This document shows positions 18,559 to 26,216 of a DNA stretch of 39,082 nt, piece after piece. Position 1 is the stretch's first letter; each line of letters begins with the position of its first letter. The stretch spans positions 1 to 39,082 of the forward strand of contig JAFMIZ010000013.1 in assembly GCA_017853715.1 (NCBI GenBank). Reading direction: 5' to 3'. Origin of the DNA: Pedosphaera sp. (GTDB taxonomy: Bacteria > Verrucomicrobiota > Verrucomicrobiia > Limisphaerales > DSYF01). A program made the position numbers and the translations under genes. The notes beneath the pieces were generated by a model. It saw only the letters and a program-made list of their open reading frames with translations, did no database searches and was not told the DNA's origin.

Positions 18559-19584
18559 TTGAAATCGCCGGTTCAACAATTCATCGCCAGCATCGAAGGC
18601 ACGGGCCACTGGGCCCCGTGGCTTTTCCTCCTGCTGTTCATCGTGGCGTCTTTCCTGATGATCTGGCGGCTGGAAGCGATGAGCGACGACGGTTTCGAGG
18701 GCACGGTTCTCGGGACGCTCGTGATGCCTTACTGCTCGGGCATTGGCAATCTGGTTTTCGCGTTCCTGCTGGGGATGGACCGCGGTCCCGGCTCAGCGGT
18801 AGTGGAAAACTGCTTCGTGAACAATGTCACCAACATGACGTTGCTCATCGGGTTACCATCATTGATCTGGAGCATGAGCGTGGCTGGCGGCGGTGGCGAG
18901 GGCGGTAAAAAGGGTTCGGGCAGGTCGGGCGTCAAAAGGGCGGCGCAACTGAACCGGCTCTCTTTGTTGCTGACTTTGGTGGCAGTGCTGTTCTTCACCG
19001 GAGCCACGTGGGCACTGGCCCGTGATGGCAAACTGGATTTTGGCGACGGACTGGTGCTGGTGGGTTTGTTTCTGTTCTGGCAAAGCTTCCATGTGTTTGA
19101 CGTGTTGAAGACCAACGTGCGTCAGGGTCGCGCATTCAGTTGGATGTTGCCGGTGAACTTGGTCCTGCTGCTGCTGGGCGCGTTGCTGATTTACCTGAGC
19201 ACCGACTGGCTGGTGGGCTGGTCCGGCGAGAATGAATTTGTGTCCCGACGACTGGGTTGGTTGAGCGGCTGGTTGATGGTGCTGCCGAATGCGTTGCTGG
19301 CGTTCTACTACGGGTGGCGAGGAAAACCGGAGGTGATCTACAGCTCGCAGGTCGGCGACGGCCATATCTGCATTCCGCTATGTTTGGGAATTTACGCGTT
19401 GTTCAACACCCTCACAGTCCCCGCGTTGCTGGAAACCGGCGTAGTAATCCTCGGTGCGGCGACGTTGCTGCACATCACGTGCGTGCTGGTCTTTGGGGCA
19501 TTGCCGCGCATGGTCGGAGTCTTGCTGGTGGTGGGCTACCTGATCTTCCTCGCGAAAGGCCTGAAGGGTTGGTCCCCATCTTAA
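18559..19584 (+). CDS. Polytopic membrane protein, possibly cation-exchanger-like
   Basis: The protein has 341 residues and about ten hydrophobic segments. It splits into two halves joined by a basic Gly-rich loop (GGGGEGGKKGSGRSGVKR, about 114-131). The first half has EGTVLGTLVMPYCSGIGNLVFAFLLG and VENCFVNNVTNMTLLIGLPSLIW, which recall the polar GSxxxNxxLxLG alpha-repeat helices of sodium/calcium exchangers (CaCA). The second half ends with HICIPLCLGIYALFNTLTVPALLETG...LVVGYLIFLAKGL. The likeness is by eye only, and the second repeat is weak. The start is a TTG at 18559 with no in-frame ATG nearby. It follows the metal permease by 63 bases, which fits a cation-handling role but does not prove it. 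Confidence 0.55.
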   Translation: MKSPVQQFIASIEGTGHWAPWLFLLLFIVASFLMIWRLEAMSDDGFEGTVLGTLVMPYCSGIGNLVFAFLLGMDRGPGSAVVENCFVNNVTNMTLLIGLPSLIWSMSVAGGGGEGGKKGSGRSGVKRAAQLNRLSLLLTLVAVLFFTGATWALARDGKLDFGDGLVLVGLFLFWQSFHVFDVLKTNVRQGRAFSWMLPVNLVLLLLGALLIYLSTDWLVGWSGENEFVSRRLGWLSGWLMVLPNALLAFYYGWRGKPEVIYSSQVGDGHICIPLCLGIYALFNTLTVPALLETGVVILGAATLLHITCVLVFGALPRMVGVLLVVGYLIFLAKGLKGWSPS

Positions 19585-19599
19585 TCTTGCTCATAATCT

Positions 19600-19637
19600 T
19601 AATCCTCCAGCCTTCGTTCGAAGAGCCGGAGAGATTA
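19600..19637. repeat. Imperfect inverted repeat between convergent genes
   Basis: TAATCCTCC (19600-19608) faces GGAGAGATTA (19628-19637). An inner perfect arm CTTCG-TT-CGAAG completes a long hairpin. Runs of AATCTTAATC flank it. It lies between two convergent genes and may stop transcription from either side, though no good T-tract follows. Confidence 0.55.
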
Positions 19638-19668
19638 AAACCAAGATTAGGACGGGAAACCCTGAGCC

Positions 19669-20103
19669 TTAGACGGTGAGCGGGTTCTGGCAGAATCGCT
19701 CGCTCAATTCGACAAACGGTTTCTGCGCCGCAAGCCAGGAGGGTTCCTTGGCGATCATGTCCATCGTGAGCGTGGTATTGTTGCAGACAAGGTAGAGACC
19801 GTCGCCGATGACCATGAAGGACTCAAAGCTGGTGCCCACGCCGTGACGGGTGAATTCGAAATCGCCCACGGAATAGGTGCGGCTGCTGAAACTCTCGCGC
19901 AAACCCGCAGCGTCGGCGGCAAAGTTGGTCTGGAAACCGGCGAGGCGCGGCCCGTGATAATGCACGAGGGAAACCTTGCCGTTAACCGCCGAAACGATGG
20001 CCCATTCGTCGAACACGGTCTTGCCGTAACGGGCGTTCATCTGGTCGGCACAGGACTTAATTTGCTTGATGGCTTCTTCGAGATGCATGGCTTCAACAAT
20101 CAT
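19669..20103 (-). CDS. Conserved-looking hypothetical cytosolic protein
   Basis: I do not recognise this protein. From the ATG at 20103 it has 144 residues (MIVEAMHLEEAIKQIK); a second ATG at 20088 is equally possible, while the track's 20127 start is TTG. It has no signal peptide or membrane segment. The pattern is one N-terminal helix, then beta-rich segments (EWAIVSAVNGKVSLVHYHG, GDFEFTRHGVGTSFESFMVIGDGLYLVCNN) and a C-terminal helix with W-L-A-A-Q-K-P-F. This arrangement loosely recalls roadblock/profilin-like alpha-beta proteins, but that is an impression, not a match. It is convergent with the membrane protein and divergent from the next gene. Confidence 0.6.
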   Translation of the reverse strand: MIVEAMHLEEAIKQIKSCADQMNARYGKTVFDEWAIVSAVNGKVSLVHYHGPRLAGFQTNFAADAAGLRESFSSRTYSVGDFEFTRHGVGTSFESFMVIGDGLYLVCNNTTLTMDMIAKEPSWLAAQKPFVELSERFCQNPLTV

Positions 20104-20251
20104 TTGCGAAATGAAAAGCAATTTCAACGCCAGTGAAGAGTCTATTTTTCAGCCCTAAACTGGCCTCTGCCACTGCCCGGTTGTCCAGAAACTGTCCGGT
20201 CCATCCAACTTTCGCGCTGTCGCGGGGGGCGGGAATCAGTAGTTTGCCAAA

Positions 20252-20983
20252 ATGAACGCAGACTGTGAGCCATCCCGTGCCGAATCGGTTTCCGGCCTCG
20301 AAAGGTCCCGGCTGCCGTCTGCGATAATAATAGTGTTTCTCCTGACCTGCATGCTCGCTTTCGCAAACCGACTGGGAGCCCAGGTGGCGCCAAATTGGTT
20401 GAACGCAATGGTTGTCGGCATTGGGTTCGCGGCGGCAGTCGCTTCAGTTGCGCCGGTCCTGCCGTGGTCCAATGCCCTCGTTGCTGCGGGCATGGCCGTC
20501 GGGGCAGGGGGACTGGCTGAGGCCGCCAGCGCGGCGGTCGGTTTTCCCTTTGCTAGTCGGGAATTCAAGCCCGTCAATGGTCCCATGGTTTTTGGGCTGG
20601 TGCCGTGGTGGCTACCAATGGCGTGGGGCATCCTCGCCCTATCCGCCCGCGGCACGGCTCGTCTTGTTCTGTATCGCACGCGGGAGCATCATTTCAATGG
20701 CTATCGCGTCATCGGTTTGGCCGCGGCGCTTGCGGGGGGGGCGTCCCTGAGCCTGGAAATCTTTGCCACACGCTCCGCCCAATTGTGGGAGCGCGGGGGA
20801 ATGTCGGCTGGGAGCCATGCCACTTTGCTCCTGCTGCATCTCCTCATCCAAATCGGCCTAACACCCATGCTGATTGATAAATTTCCCGGACGTCGTCCTG
20901 CAAATTTCCTGCCGCTTTGGGTTTGGGGAGCTGCTGTGTTGATCTTGGGGGCAGGCATCGTAGAGGCGGCTGTGATCCGGTGA
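20252..20983 (+). CDS. Integral membrane protein, distantly CruF/carotenoid-synthesis-like
   Basis: The protein has 243 residues and about seven hydrophobic segments. The stretch AAVGFPFASREFKPVNGPMVFGLVPWWLPMAWGILAL recalls the conserved core of the CruF/DUF422 family (bacterial carotenoid hydratase-like proteins), where a Tyr/Phe-Gly segment precedes xxPWxxPxxW. The resemblance is limited to this region, and no carotenoid genes are nearby, so a carotenoid role is only a suggestion. The ATG at 20252 is the first in-frame start. The gene lies 57 bases before thrH on the same strand. Confidence 0.55.
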   Translation: MNADCEPSRAESVSGLERSRLPSAIIIVFLLTCMLAFANRLGAQVAPNWLNAMVVGIGFAAAVASVAPVLPWSNALVAAGMAVGAGGLAEAASAAVGFPFASREFKPVNGPMVFGLVPWWLPMAWGILALSARGTARLVLYRTREHHFNGYRVIGLAAALAGGASLSLEIFATRSAQLWERGGMSAGSHATLLLLHLLIQIGLTPMLIDKFPGRRPANFLPLWVWGAAVLILGAGIVEAAVIR

Positions 20984-21040
20984 ATTCGCGCAATTCGCGT
21001 CTCGCCTTTGCGGGCCTTGGCTCGCTATCTTCCGTGCGCG

Positions 21041-21655
21041 ATGCAGCAGTCAATTGTGACCTTGGACATGGAGGGTGTTCTCACGCCAGAGATCTGGATT
21101 GCCGTGGCGGAAAAGACCGGCATCCCGGAATTGCGCCGCACCACGCGCGACGAGCCGGACTACGACAAGCTGATGAATTATCGCACCCGCATCATGGATC
21201 AGCACGGCATCAAGCTCTCGCAGATCCAAGAAGTGATCGGCACGTTGCGTCCTTTGCCTGGAGCACTGGAGTTTTTGAATGAACTGCGTGCCACGGTGCA
21301 AACCATCATCCTTTCCGACACCTTCGAGCAATTCGCGCAGCCGCTCATGCGCCAGCTCGGGTGGCCGACGCTTTTTTGCCATCGCCTGATCGTGGAGAAC
21401 GACCGCATCACCGGATACCAACTGCGCCAGCCCGACCAGAAACGGAAATCAGTGGCCGCATTGAAGTCGCTCAATTACCGCGTGATTTCAGCGGGTGATT
21501 CCTACAACGACACCTCCATGCTGGGCGAGGCCCACGTGGGTTTTCTCATTCACGCGCCGGAGAACGTGAAGCGGGAGTTCCCGCAATTCAAGCCGGTAGA
21601 GTCGCACGCGGAGTTGTTGGCAGCGATCAAGGGAGCGATTTCGCAGGTTGGATGA
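21041..21655 (+). CDS. thrH: Phosphoserine phosphatase / homoserine phosphotransferase ThrH
   Basis: This is a HAD-superfamily enzyme of 204 residues. It dephosphorylates phosphoserine and, in Pseudomonas ThrH, can move the phosphate to homoserine. The start matches ThrH closely: IVTLDMEGVLTPEIWIAVAEKTGIPELRRTTRDEPDYDKLM. As in known ThrH, the second acidic residue is Glu (D-x-E) rather than the usual HAD D-x-D. Later motifs are ILSDTFEQF (II), the lysine region DQKRKSVAALK and ISAGDSYNDTSML (IV). The start at 21041 is chosen because the track's longer version adds a non-conserved extension. It converges on gpsA. Confidence 0.94.
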   Translation: MQQSIVTLDMEGVLTPEIWIAVAEKTGIPELRRTTRDEPDYDKLMNYRTRIMDQHGIKLSQIQEVIGTLRPLPGALEFLNELRATVQTIILSDTFEQFAQPLMRQLGWPTLFCHRLIVENDRITGYQLRQPDQKRKSVAALKSLNYRVISAGDSYNDTSMLGEAHVGFLIHAPENVKREFPQFKPVESHAELLAAIKGAISQVG

Positions 21656-21673
21656 GCGAAGCCTCGCCGCGTC

Positions 21674-22651
21674 TTAGTCTTCGGCCTTGAAAGCCCTTGA
21701 AATCAGCTCGCGCACGGCTTCCTTCGGGCTCTTGCCCTCGTACAGCACGGCATAGACCTCATTGGTGATCGGTGTTGGCACTTGCTTTTGTTGCGCCAAC
21801 CGGTGCGCTGAGCGGGCGGTGGGATAACCTTCTGCCAGCTTTGGTGCGGAAGCTTGAATCGCCTCCATGGTTTCGCCACGACCAAGACGTTCGCCCAAAT
21901 CGCGATTGCGGCTCTGGCTGGAGAAACAGGTGAGCATCAAGTCGCCAAGGCCGCTCAGGCCGGAGAAGGTCTCGGGTTGCGCGCCACAAGCCACCCCCAG
22001 ACGGCGCATCTCAGAGAGCGCACGTGAAACCAAACCAGCTTTGGTGTTGTCGCCGTAGCCCAGTCCGTCACCGATACCCGCGGCGATTGCAATGACGTTC
22101 TTAAGCGCGCCGCCGTATTCCACGCCTAGGACGTCGTTGCTGCGATAAATCCGAAACTCCGGACGGTGGAACAGACCTTGAATGGTCTTGGCTGTCCCAT
22201 CGCTTTCACTGGCGCAGACAACCGTGGTGGGAATGCCCAGCGCCACTTCGCGGGCGAAGCTTGGGCCGGAGAGCGCCGCCACGCGATTGGCTGGAGCCAC
22301 GTCGCGCAGGATGCTGCTCATGGTGATGCCCGTTTCAAATTCGATGCCTTTGGTCACGCTTACCAACGTGGCCGGATGGCCCTTAAGTTTGGTGGCCACT
22401 TGGCGGAACGCTTGCGACGGAATCGCCATGACAATCACTTCGCTGCCGGCGATGGCGCGATCAAAGGTGGCTTCGACCTTCCAGTCCGTCGGCAGTTTGA
22501 CGCCGGGAAGCAATCTCTCGCTGCGGCCTTGGCGTAATTCGTCGAGCAAGGCGGCATTGATATCCCACACGGTGACGGCGTTGCCATTCTCGTGCAGGAC
22601 TTTCGCCAGCGCGGAACCCCATGCCCCTGCGCCCAGAACAGTCGTTCTCAT
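21674..22651 (-). CDS. gpsA: Glycerol-3-phosphate dehydrogenase [NAD(P)+]
   Basis: GpsA reduces dihydroxyacetone phosphate to sn-glycerol-3-phosphate, the backbone for phospholipids; 325 residues, cytosolic. The N-terminal Rossmann motif VLGAGAWGSALA, SVTKGIE with the catalytic-region Lys, LSGPSFAREVALGIPT and GLSGLGDLMLTC are all characteristic. The start codon overlaps the plsY stop (ATGA), so plsY and gpsA are translationally coupled. Their products act in sequence: GpsA makes the glycerol phosphate that PlsY acylates. Confidence 0.97.
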   Translation of the reverse strand: MRTTVLGAGAWGSALAKVLHENGNAVTVWDINAALLDELRQGRSERLLPGVKLPTDWKVEATFDRAIAGSEVIVMAIPSQAFRQVATKLKGHPATLVSVTKGIEFETGITMSSILRDVAPANRVAALSGPSFAREVALGIPTTVVCASESDGTAKTIQGLFHRPEFRIYRSNDVLGVEYGGALKNVIAIAAGIGDGLGYGDNTKAGLVSRALSEMRRLGVACGAQPETFSGLSGLGDLMLTCFSSQSRNRDLGERLGRGETMEAIQASAPKLAEGYPTARSAHRLAQQKQVPTPITNEVYAVLYEGKSPKEAVRELISRAFKAED

Positions 22652-23304
22652 GTCGGTTTGCCTTCCGTTGGTTGCTTCCCGAATTCAATGCGGTTTTCCG
22701 TGCCGGCCTTCAAGCGAGCAATGTTCGCCTTGTGCTTCCAAATCGCCATGGCGCCGATTGCCGTGGTCGCGATGCCCAGCGGGATGCTTGACTGGGTGAC
22801 CCAAACTGCCGTCGGCAAGGCGATGGCTGCGATAATGGAAGCGATGGAAACGTAACGGGTCGTGACGAAAGCGAGGATCCACAACCCCAGCGCAATGCTC
22901 ACGGCCAACGGAGCCACCGCGAAATACACGCCCGCTGTGGTGGCGATACCTTTGCCGCCTTTGAAGCGCAACCAGCAGGTGAAGTTGTGGCCCAGCACGG
23001 CGACGATGCCCGCGATGACGCGCTCAGTCATGGCGTGATCGAAGAGCGTAGTGGGCACGTCGAAAGACCGGAGAACCAAGTTCGCCATCAACGTGCAGGC
23101 GGCAAATCCCTTCAACGCATCCGCGAGCAGCACGAAGATTCCGGCTGGCTTGCCGAGGACGCGAAAGGCGTTGGTCGCGCCGATGTTGCCACTGCCGACG
23201 GTGCGGATATCAATTCCCTTCGCCCGCGCAACGAGATAGCCGGTTGGGATGGAACCCAACAAGTAAGCGCCGACCACGAGGCAGATGTAACCGAGCACAG
23301 GCAC
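22648..23304 (-). CDS. plsY: Acyl phosphate:glycerol-3-phosphate acyltransferase
   Basis: PlsY is an integral membrane enzyme that transfers an acyl group from acyl phosphate to glycerol-3-phosphate, the first step of phospholipid synthesis. The 218 residues have about five to six membrane helices. The three conserved motifs are present: GSIPTGYLVARAKGIDIRTVGSGNIGATNAFRVLGK, then AVLGHNFTCWLRFKGGKGIATTAGV, and a third Gly-rich region near SIPLGIATTAIGAM. It is slightly longer than typical PlsY (about 195-210). It is the first gene of the plsY-gpsA pair, divergent from the oxidoreductase-lpxB unit, so lipid-backbone genes flank a shared promoter region of about 88 bases. Confidence 0.97.
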   Translation of the reverse strand: MPVLGYICLVVGAYLLGSIPTGYLVARAKGIDIRTVGSGNIGATNAFRVLGKPAGIFVLLADALKGFAACTLMANLVLRSFDVPTTLFDHAMTERVIAGIVAVLGHNFTCWLRFKGGKGIATTAGVYFAVAPLAVSIALGLWILAFVTTRYVSIASIIAAIALPTAVWVTQSSIPLGIATTAIGAMAIWKHKANIARLKAGTENRIEFGKQPTEGKPT

Positions 23305-23334
23305 GGGCGGAGTCTAGAAGTGGTGGGATGTGGG

Positions 23335-23350
23335 TTGAAAGTTGAAAGTT
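23335..23350. repeat. Short tandem TTGAAAG repeat in the plsY / oxidoreductase spacer
   Basis: Two adjacent TTGAAAG units are followed by a partial third (TT). They sit in the divergent promoter region. The motif resembles the low-complexity repeats seen in the helicase and lpxB genes. It could overlap promoter elements, but none is clear. Confidence 0.45.
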
Positions 23351-23392
23351 CGCGCTGTTGCCACTCGCGTTGCTGCCATGCAGACTGTCGCC

Positions 23393-24421
23393 ATGGCTGC
23401 CCCACTCAAAGTTGCCGTTCTCGGCACCGGTTCGCTCGGGAAAAATCACGTTCGCATTTACTCTGAACTCGCGGCGGCGGGTGAGGTGGAGTTCACCGGC
23501 GTTTATGACGTGGTCACGGACACCGCTCGCAAGATTGCCCAACAATACGGCGTGCCCGCTTTTGCATCGGTTGACGAAGCTGCTGCGGCCAGTGATGCGG
23601 TGAACATCGTTACGCCCACAGTCACTCATTTCGAACTCGCCAAGCAATTGCTCTCCGCCGGCAAACATGTGCTCGTCGAGAAACCCATGACCGACAGGAC
23701 CGCGCAGGCGGCGGAACTGGTGGACATCGCTCACCAGCGTGGTTTGGTTTTGCAGGTGGGACACGTGGAGCGGTTCAATCCGGTATTCAACTATCTCCAA
23801 TCCGTCGCCTCCGAGCCCAAGTTCATCGAGTGCCACCGGTTGTCACCGTATCCGGCGCGCTCCACCGACATCGGCGTGGTGCTCGACCTGATGATTCACG
23901 ATCTCGACGTGGTGCTGGCCTTTGTGAATTCCCCCGTCACCAGCGTGGAAGCAGTAGGCATTCCGGTCCTGAGCAAATCCGAGGATATTGCCAACGTGCG
24001 GTTACGCTTTGCCAACGGGTGTCTCGCCAATCTCACTGCCAGTCGTATCAGCGCCGAGCGGATGCGAAAGATTCGCGTGTTCAGTGGTGGCGAGGCGCCG
24101 TGCTACGTTTCGCTCGATTACCGCGGGCAGGAGGGCTTCATTTATCGCATCGCCGAGGAGGGCATGAAGGAGAGTTCCGCCTTCGCAAAACTGCTGGCGC
24201 TGGCCGGAAGCAGCGCAACCGTCGTCAGCGAGTTCGCCGGACGAAAAATTGTCCGCGAACCGGTGCCGATCGCCAAGGACGAGCCGTTGAAGTTGGAGTT
24301 GAAGCACTTTGTGGAATGTGTGAATGCGCAGCAGACGCCCAAGGTGAGTGGAGCCTCAGCCAAACTGGCGCTGGACCTGGCATTTGAAATCACGCGGCAG
24401 GTTCAGGCCTTGAAGCCGTGA
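23393..24421 (+). CDS. Gfo/Idh/MocA family NAD(P)-dependent oxidoreductase
   Basis: The protein has 342 residues from the ATG at 23393; an alternative ATG lies at 23378, and the track's 23342 TTG lies in repeat sequence. An N-terminal Rossmann domain opens with VAVLGTGSLGKNHVRIYSEL, followed by the family hallmark HVLVEKPMTD and GHVERFNPVFNYL. The C-terminal alpha/beta domain contains VVLDLMIHDLDVVLAFV. EKP and the H-D-L-D region carry the usual catalytic residues. It overlaps lpxB by the GTGA junction, so the two are coupled. GnnA, the UDP-GlcNAc 3-dehydrogenase that prepares amino-sugar lipid A in Leptospira, belongs to this family and is likewise linked to lipid A genes. A sugar-nucleotide dehydrogenase role in lipid A or LPS is therefore the best guess. 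Confidence 0.85.
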   Translation: MAAPLKVAVLGTGSLGKNHVRIYSELAAAGEVEFTGVYDVVTDTARKIAQQYGVPAFASVDEAAAASDAVNIVTPTVTHFELAKQLLSAGKHVLVEKPMTDRTAQAAELVDIAHQRGLVLQVGHVERFNPVFNYLQSVASEPKFIECHRLSPYPARSTDIGVVLDLMIHDLDVVLAFVNSPVTSVEAVGIPVLSKSEDIANVRLRFANGCLANLTASRISAERMRKIRVFSGGEAPCYVSLDYRGQEGFIYRIAEEGMKESSAFAKLLALAGSSATVVSEFAGRKIVREPVPIAKDEPLKLELKHFVECVNAQQTPKVSGASAKLALDLAFEITRQVQALKP

Positions 24422-25659
24422 AATCCCCCTCCATCATGCTCATCGCCGGGGAGGCGAGCGGTGACACGCTGGCGGCCGAACTCGTCGTGGCGTTGCGGCG
24501 GGAATTGCTGGCGCGCGAGGTGAATGGCTCGGCGGATGTTCAGCCCCTGCGCACGGCACTGGGGCCGCGATTCTTCGGCGCGGGCGGTTCTAGGATGGCG
24601 GCTGCGGGTGTCGAACTGGCATTCGACATGACCAGGCATTCGGTGATCGGTCTGACGGAGGCGCTCAAGCAAGTGGCCAAGTTTCGTCGCTTGATGCAGC
24701 AACTGCTCAAACTCGCGCGGCAACGACAACCAGACGTCATCGTGTGCGTGGATTTCCATGGCTTCAACGGCCGGTTCGCGGCGGCAGTGCGCCGGGCGGT
24801 ACGTCCGCAGCGGGGAACGTTCAACAATTGGAATCCCAAGATCGTCCAATTCGTCTCGCCGCAGGTTTGGGCGTCACGCAGCGGGCGCGTCTACTCGATG
24901 GCGGAGAATCTGGATTTGCTACTGAGCATCATTCCATTCGAGAAGGATTGGTATGCGCAGCGCGTGCAGAAGCTGCGCGTGGAGTTTGTGGGGAATCCCA
25001 TTGTGGAACGGCACTCCAACGCGGAGCGCGGAACGCAAACCGCGGAGCAGGCCGCGCCATCCTCCACCATCAATCCTCCATCCTCACGCTGTATTTTGCT
25101 GTTGCCGGGCAGCCGGCCCGACGAGGTGCGGCGGCATCTGCCGCTCGTGGCGGAGACCGCCAAACGTATCGCGGAGGTCGCACCGGTGGAGTTCAAGGCA
25201 ATCGCCCCGGATGAATCTTTGGCGGCCAGTATGCGGACTGCGTTGCAAGGTCTGGGTGCGAATTGTCGCGTTCAAGTCGGTGGCATTGCGGATGCGCTTC
25301 GCACCGCAGACCTCGCCATTTCCAAGACCGGCACCGTTCTGATGGAGTGCGCGCTGTTTGGTGTTCCAGTGGTTGCTTTCTATAAAACTTCCTGGCCGAC
25401 TTACTGGGTGGGCAAGCGCATCATTCAGTTGAAATGGATTTCGATGCCCAATATTCTGGCGGAGGAAGAAATCTATCCAGAGTTTGTGCAGGGCCGGGCG
25501 ACGCCGGAGAACCTGTCTGCTGCTGCTTTGGAGTTGCTCCGGAATCAGGCGCATCGCAGGGCAGTGCAGGCGCGCCTGAAAGCGATCGTGGCGAGTTTGG
25601 GTGAACCCGGCGCGGCGCGAAGAGCGGCTAGACTGGTCTGTGAATTGTTGCAGCGGTGA
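24418..25659 (+). CDS. lpxB: Lipid-A-disaccharide synthase
   Basis: LpxB joins UDP-diacylglucosamine and lipid X to make the lipid A disaccharide on the inner face of the membrane. The 413 residues start with a GTG that overlaps the previous stop. Family blocks are MLIAGEASGDTLAAELV, VIGLTEALKQVAKFRRL, VIVCVDFHGFNGRFA, PKIVQFVSPQVWASRSGRV, FVGNPIVER, LLLPGSRPDEVRRHLPL and SKTGTVLMECALFGVPVVAFYKTSWPTY. The HP in the usual VGHP is NP here. Residues 201-224, between FVGNPIVER and LLLPGSR, are low complexity (NAERGTQTAEQAAPSSTINPPSS) and look repeat-derived. A small membrane-protein ORF overlaps its stop. Confidence 0.97.
   Translation: MKSPSIMLIAGEASGDTLAAELVVALRRELLAREVNGSADVQPLRTALGPRFFGAGGSRMAAAGVELAFDMTRHSVIGLTEALKQVAKFRRLMQQLLKLARQRQPDVIVCVDFHGFNGRFAAAVRRAVRPQRGTFNNWNPKIVQFVSPQVWASRSGRVYSMAENLDLLLSIIPFEKDWYAQRVQKLRVEFVGNPIVERHSNAERGTQTAEQAAPSSTINPPSSRCILLLPGSRPDEVRRHLPLVAETAKRIAEVAPVEFKAIAPDESLAASMRTALQGLGANCRVQVGGIADALRTADLAISKTGTVLMECALFGVPVVAFYKTSWPTYWVGKRIIQLKWISMPNILAEEEIYPEFVQGRATPENLSAAALELLRNQAHRRAVQARLKAIVASLGEPGAARRAARLVCELLQR
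25018..25089. repeat. Repeat-like low-complexity segment inside lpxB
   Basis: AACGCGGAGCGCGGAACGC and CCGCGGAGC units are followed by CATCCTCCACCATCAATCCTCCATCCTC, two different simple repeats placed end to end in frame. They fill the linker where other LpxB proteins have an ordinary R-x-x-L-G-L type helix. They look like fossil mobile repeats. Confidence 0.5.
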
Positions 25660-25883
25660 TCGGTGGCAGCGCGGCGAAGCAAATGAGGGAGTTAACCAAT
25701 ACAAAGTGGACCAAGGTACAGGGGCTGCTGTTTCTGCTGCTGGGAATTGCGGCGGCAATCCTCGTCATTTGGGAGAGCCCGAGTTTGAAGGTGGCGTTGC
25801 TGCTGGCGTTGGTGATCTGTGCTTCTGTCGCGCTTACATTTTGCACTTTGCGTCATAGAGCGCTACGTGGACCCGAGCTTTGA
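25656..25883 (+). CDS. Small two-helix membrane protein (hypothetical)
   Basis: I do not recognise this protein. It has 75 residues if it starts at the GTG that overlaps the lpxB stop, or 66 from the ATG at 25683 (MRELTNTKWTK). It has two strong membrane helices (VQGLLFLLLGIAAAILVIW and VALLLALVICASVALTFCTL) and a basic tail. The four-base overlap with lpxB suggests coupled translation and a link with envelope biogenesis. The low number of polar residues and the lack of known motifs prevent any function call. Confidence 0.5.
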   Translation: MIGGSAAKQMRELTNTKWTKVQGLLFLLLGIAAAILVIWESPSLKVALLLALVICASVALTFCTLRHRALRGPEL

Positions 25884-25919
25884 GCTGGCGCGGCAAGCTC
25901 GCTCTGCTACTGGTCATTT

Positions 25920-26216
25920 CGCTTCAAAGGCCGCTCAGGCATCTCAGGGAAAAACCATGAACGCGCTGGTCGGCCCGCCGATGTCCGCACGCGAGCCGCC
26001 GAACGCGGAAACAATCAAGCCAGCAATGTCGGCGGTGATAATCCCTGCGTGCGGCAGCACGCCAGACGCAATCGCGAAGGCCATCGCCGGTGGCAGCGCC
26101 AGAATGCCGCCGACAGGCCGGCGATGAGGTCGCGGCCCAAGTCCGCTCGCGAGTAACCGTGCAGGGCATCGACTGGTTTTGGGCATAGCGAGGAAGCAAT
26201 GTTCATGGCAATGCAA
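25920..26216 (-). pseudogene. Decayed N-terminal remnant of a SulP-family anion transporter
   Basis: On the minus strand two frames together spell the start of a SulP permease. The first frame gives [25 protein letters not shown]. After a shift at about 26105-26116 the next frame gives [54 protein letters not shown] and then stops. This corresponds to the universal SulP opening (P-x-x-x-x-L-x-x-Y, D-x-x-A-G-L, A-L-P-x-x-M-A-x-A, G-G-S-x-x-x-x-x-G-P-T-x-A). Only about 80 of the expected 500 or more residues remain, with no STAS domain. It is clearly non-functional. The rest of the 390-base stretch between the small membrane gene and the methyltransferase gene shows nothing else I can support. 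Confidence 0.85.
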
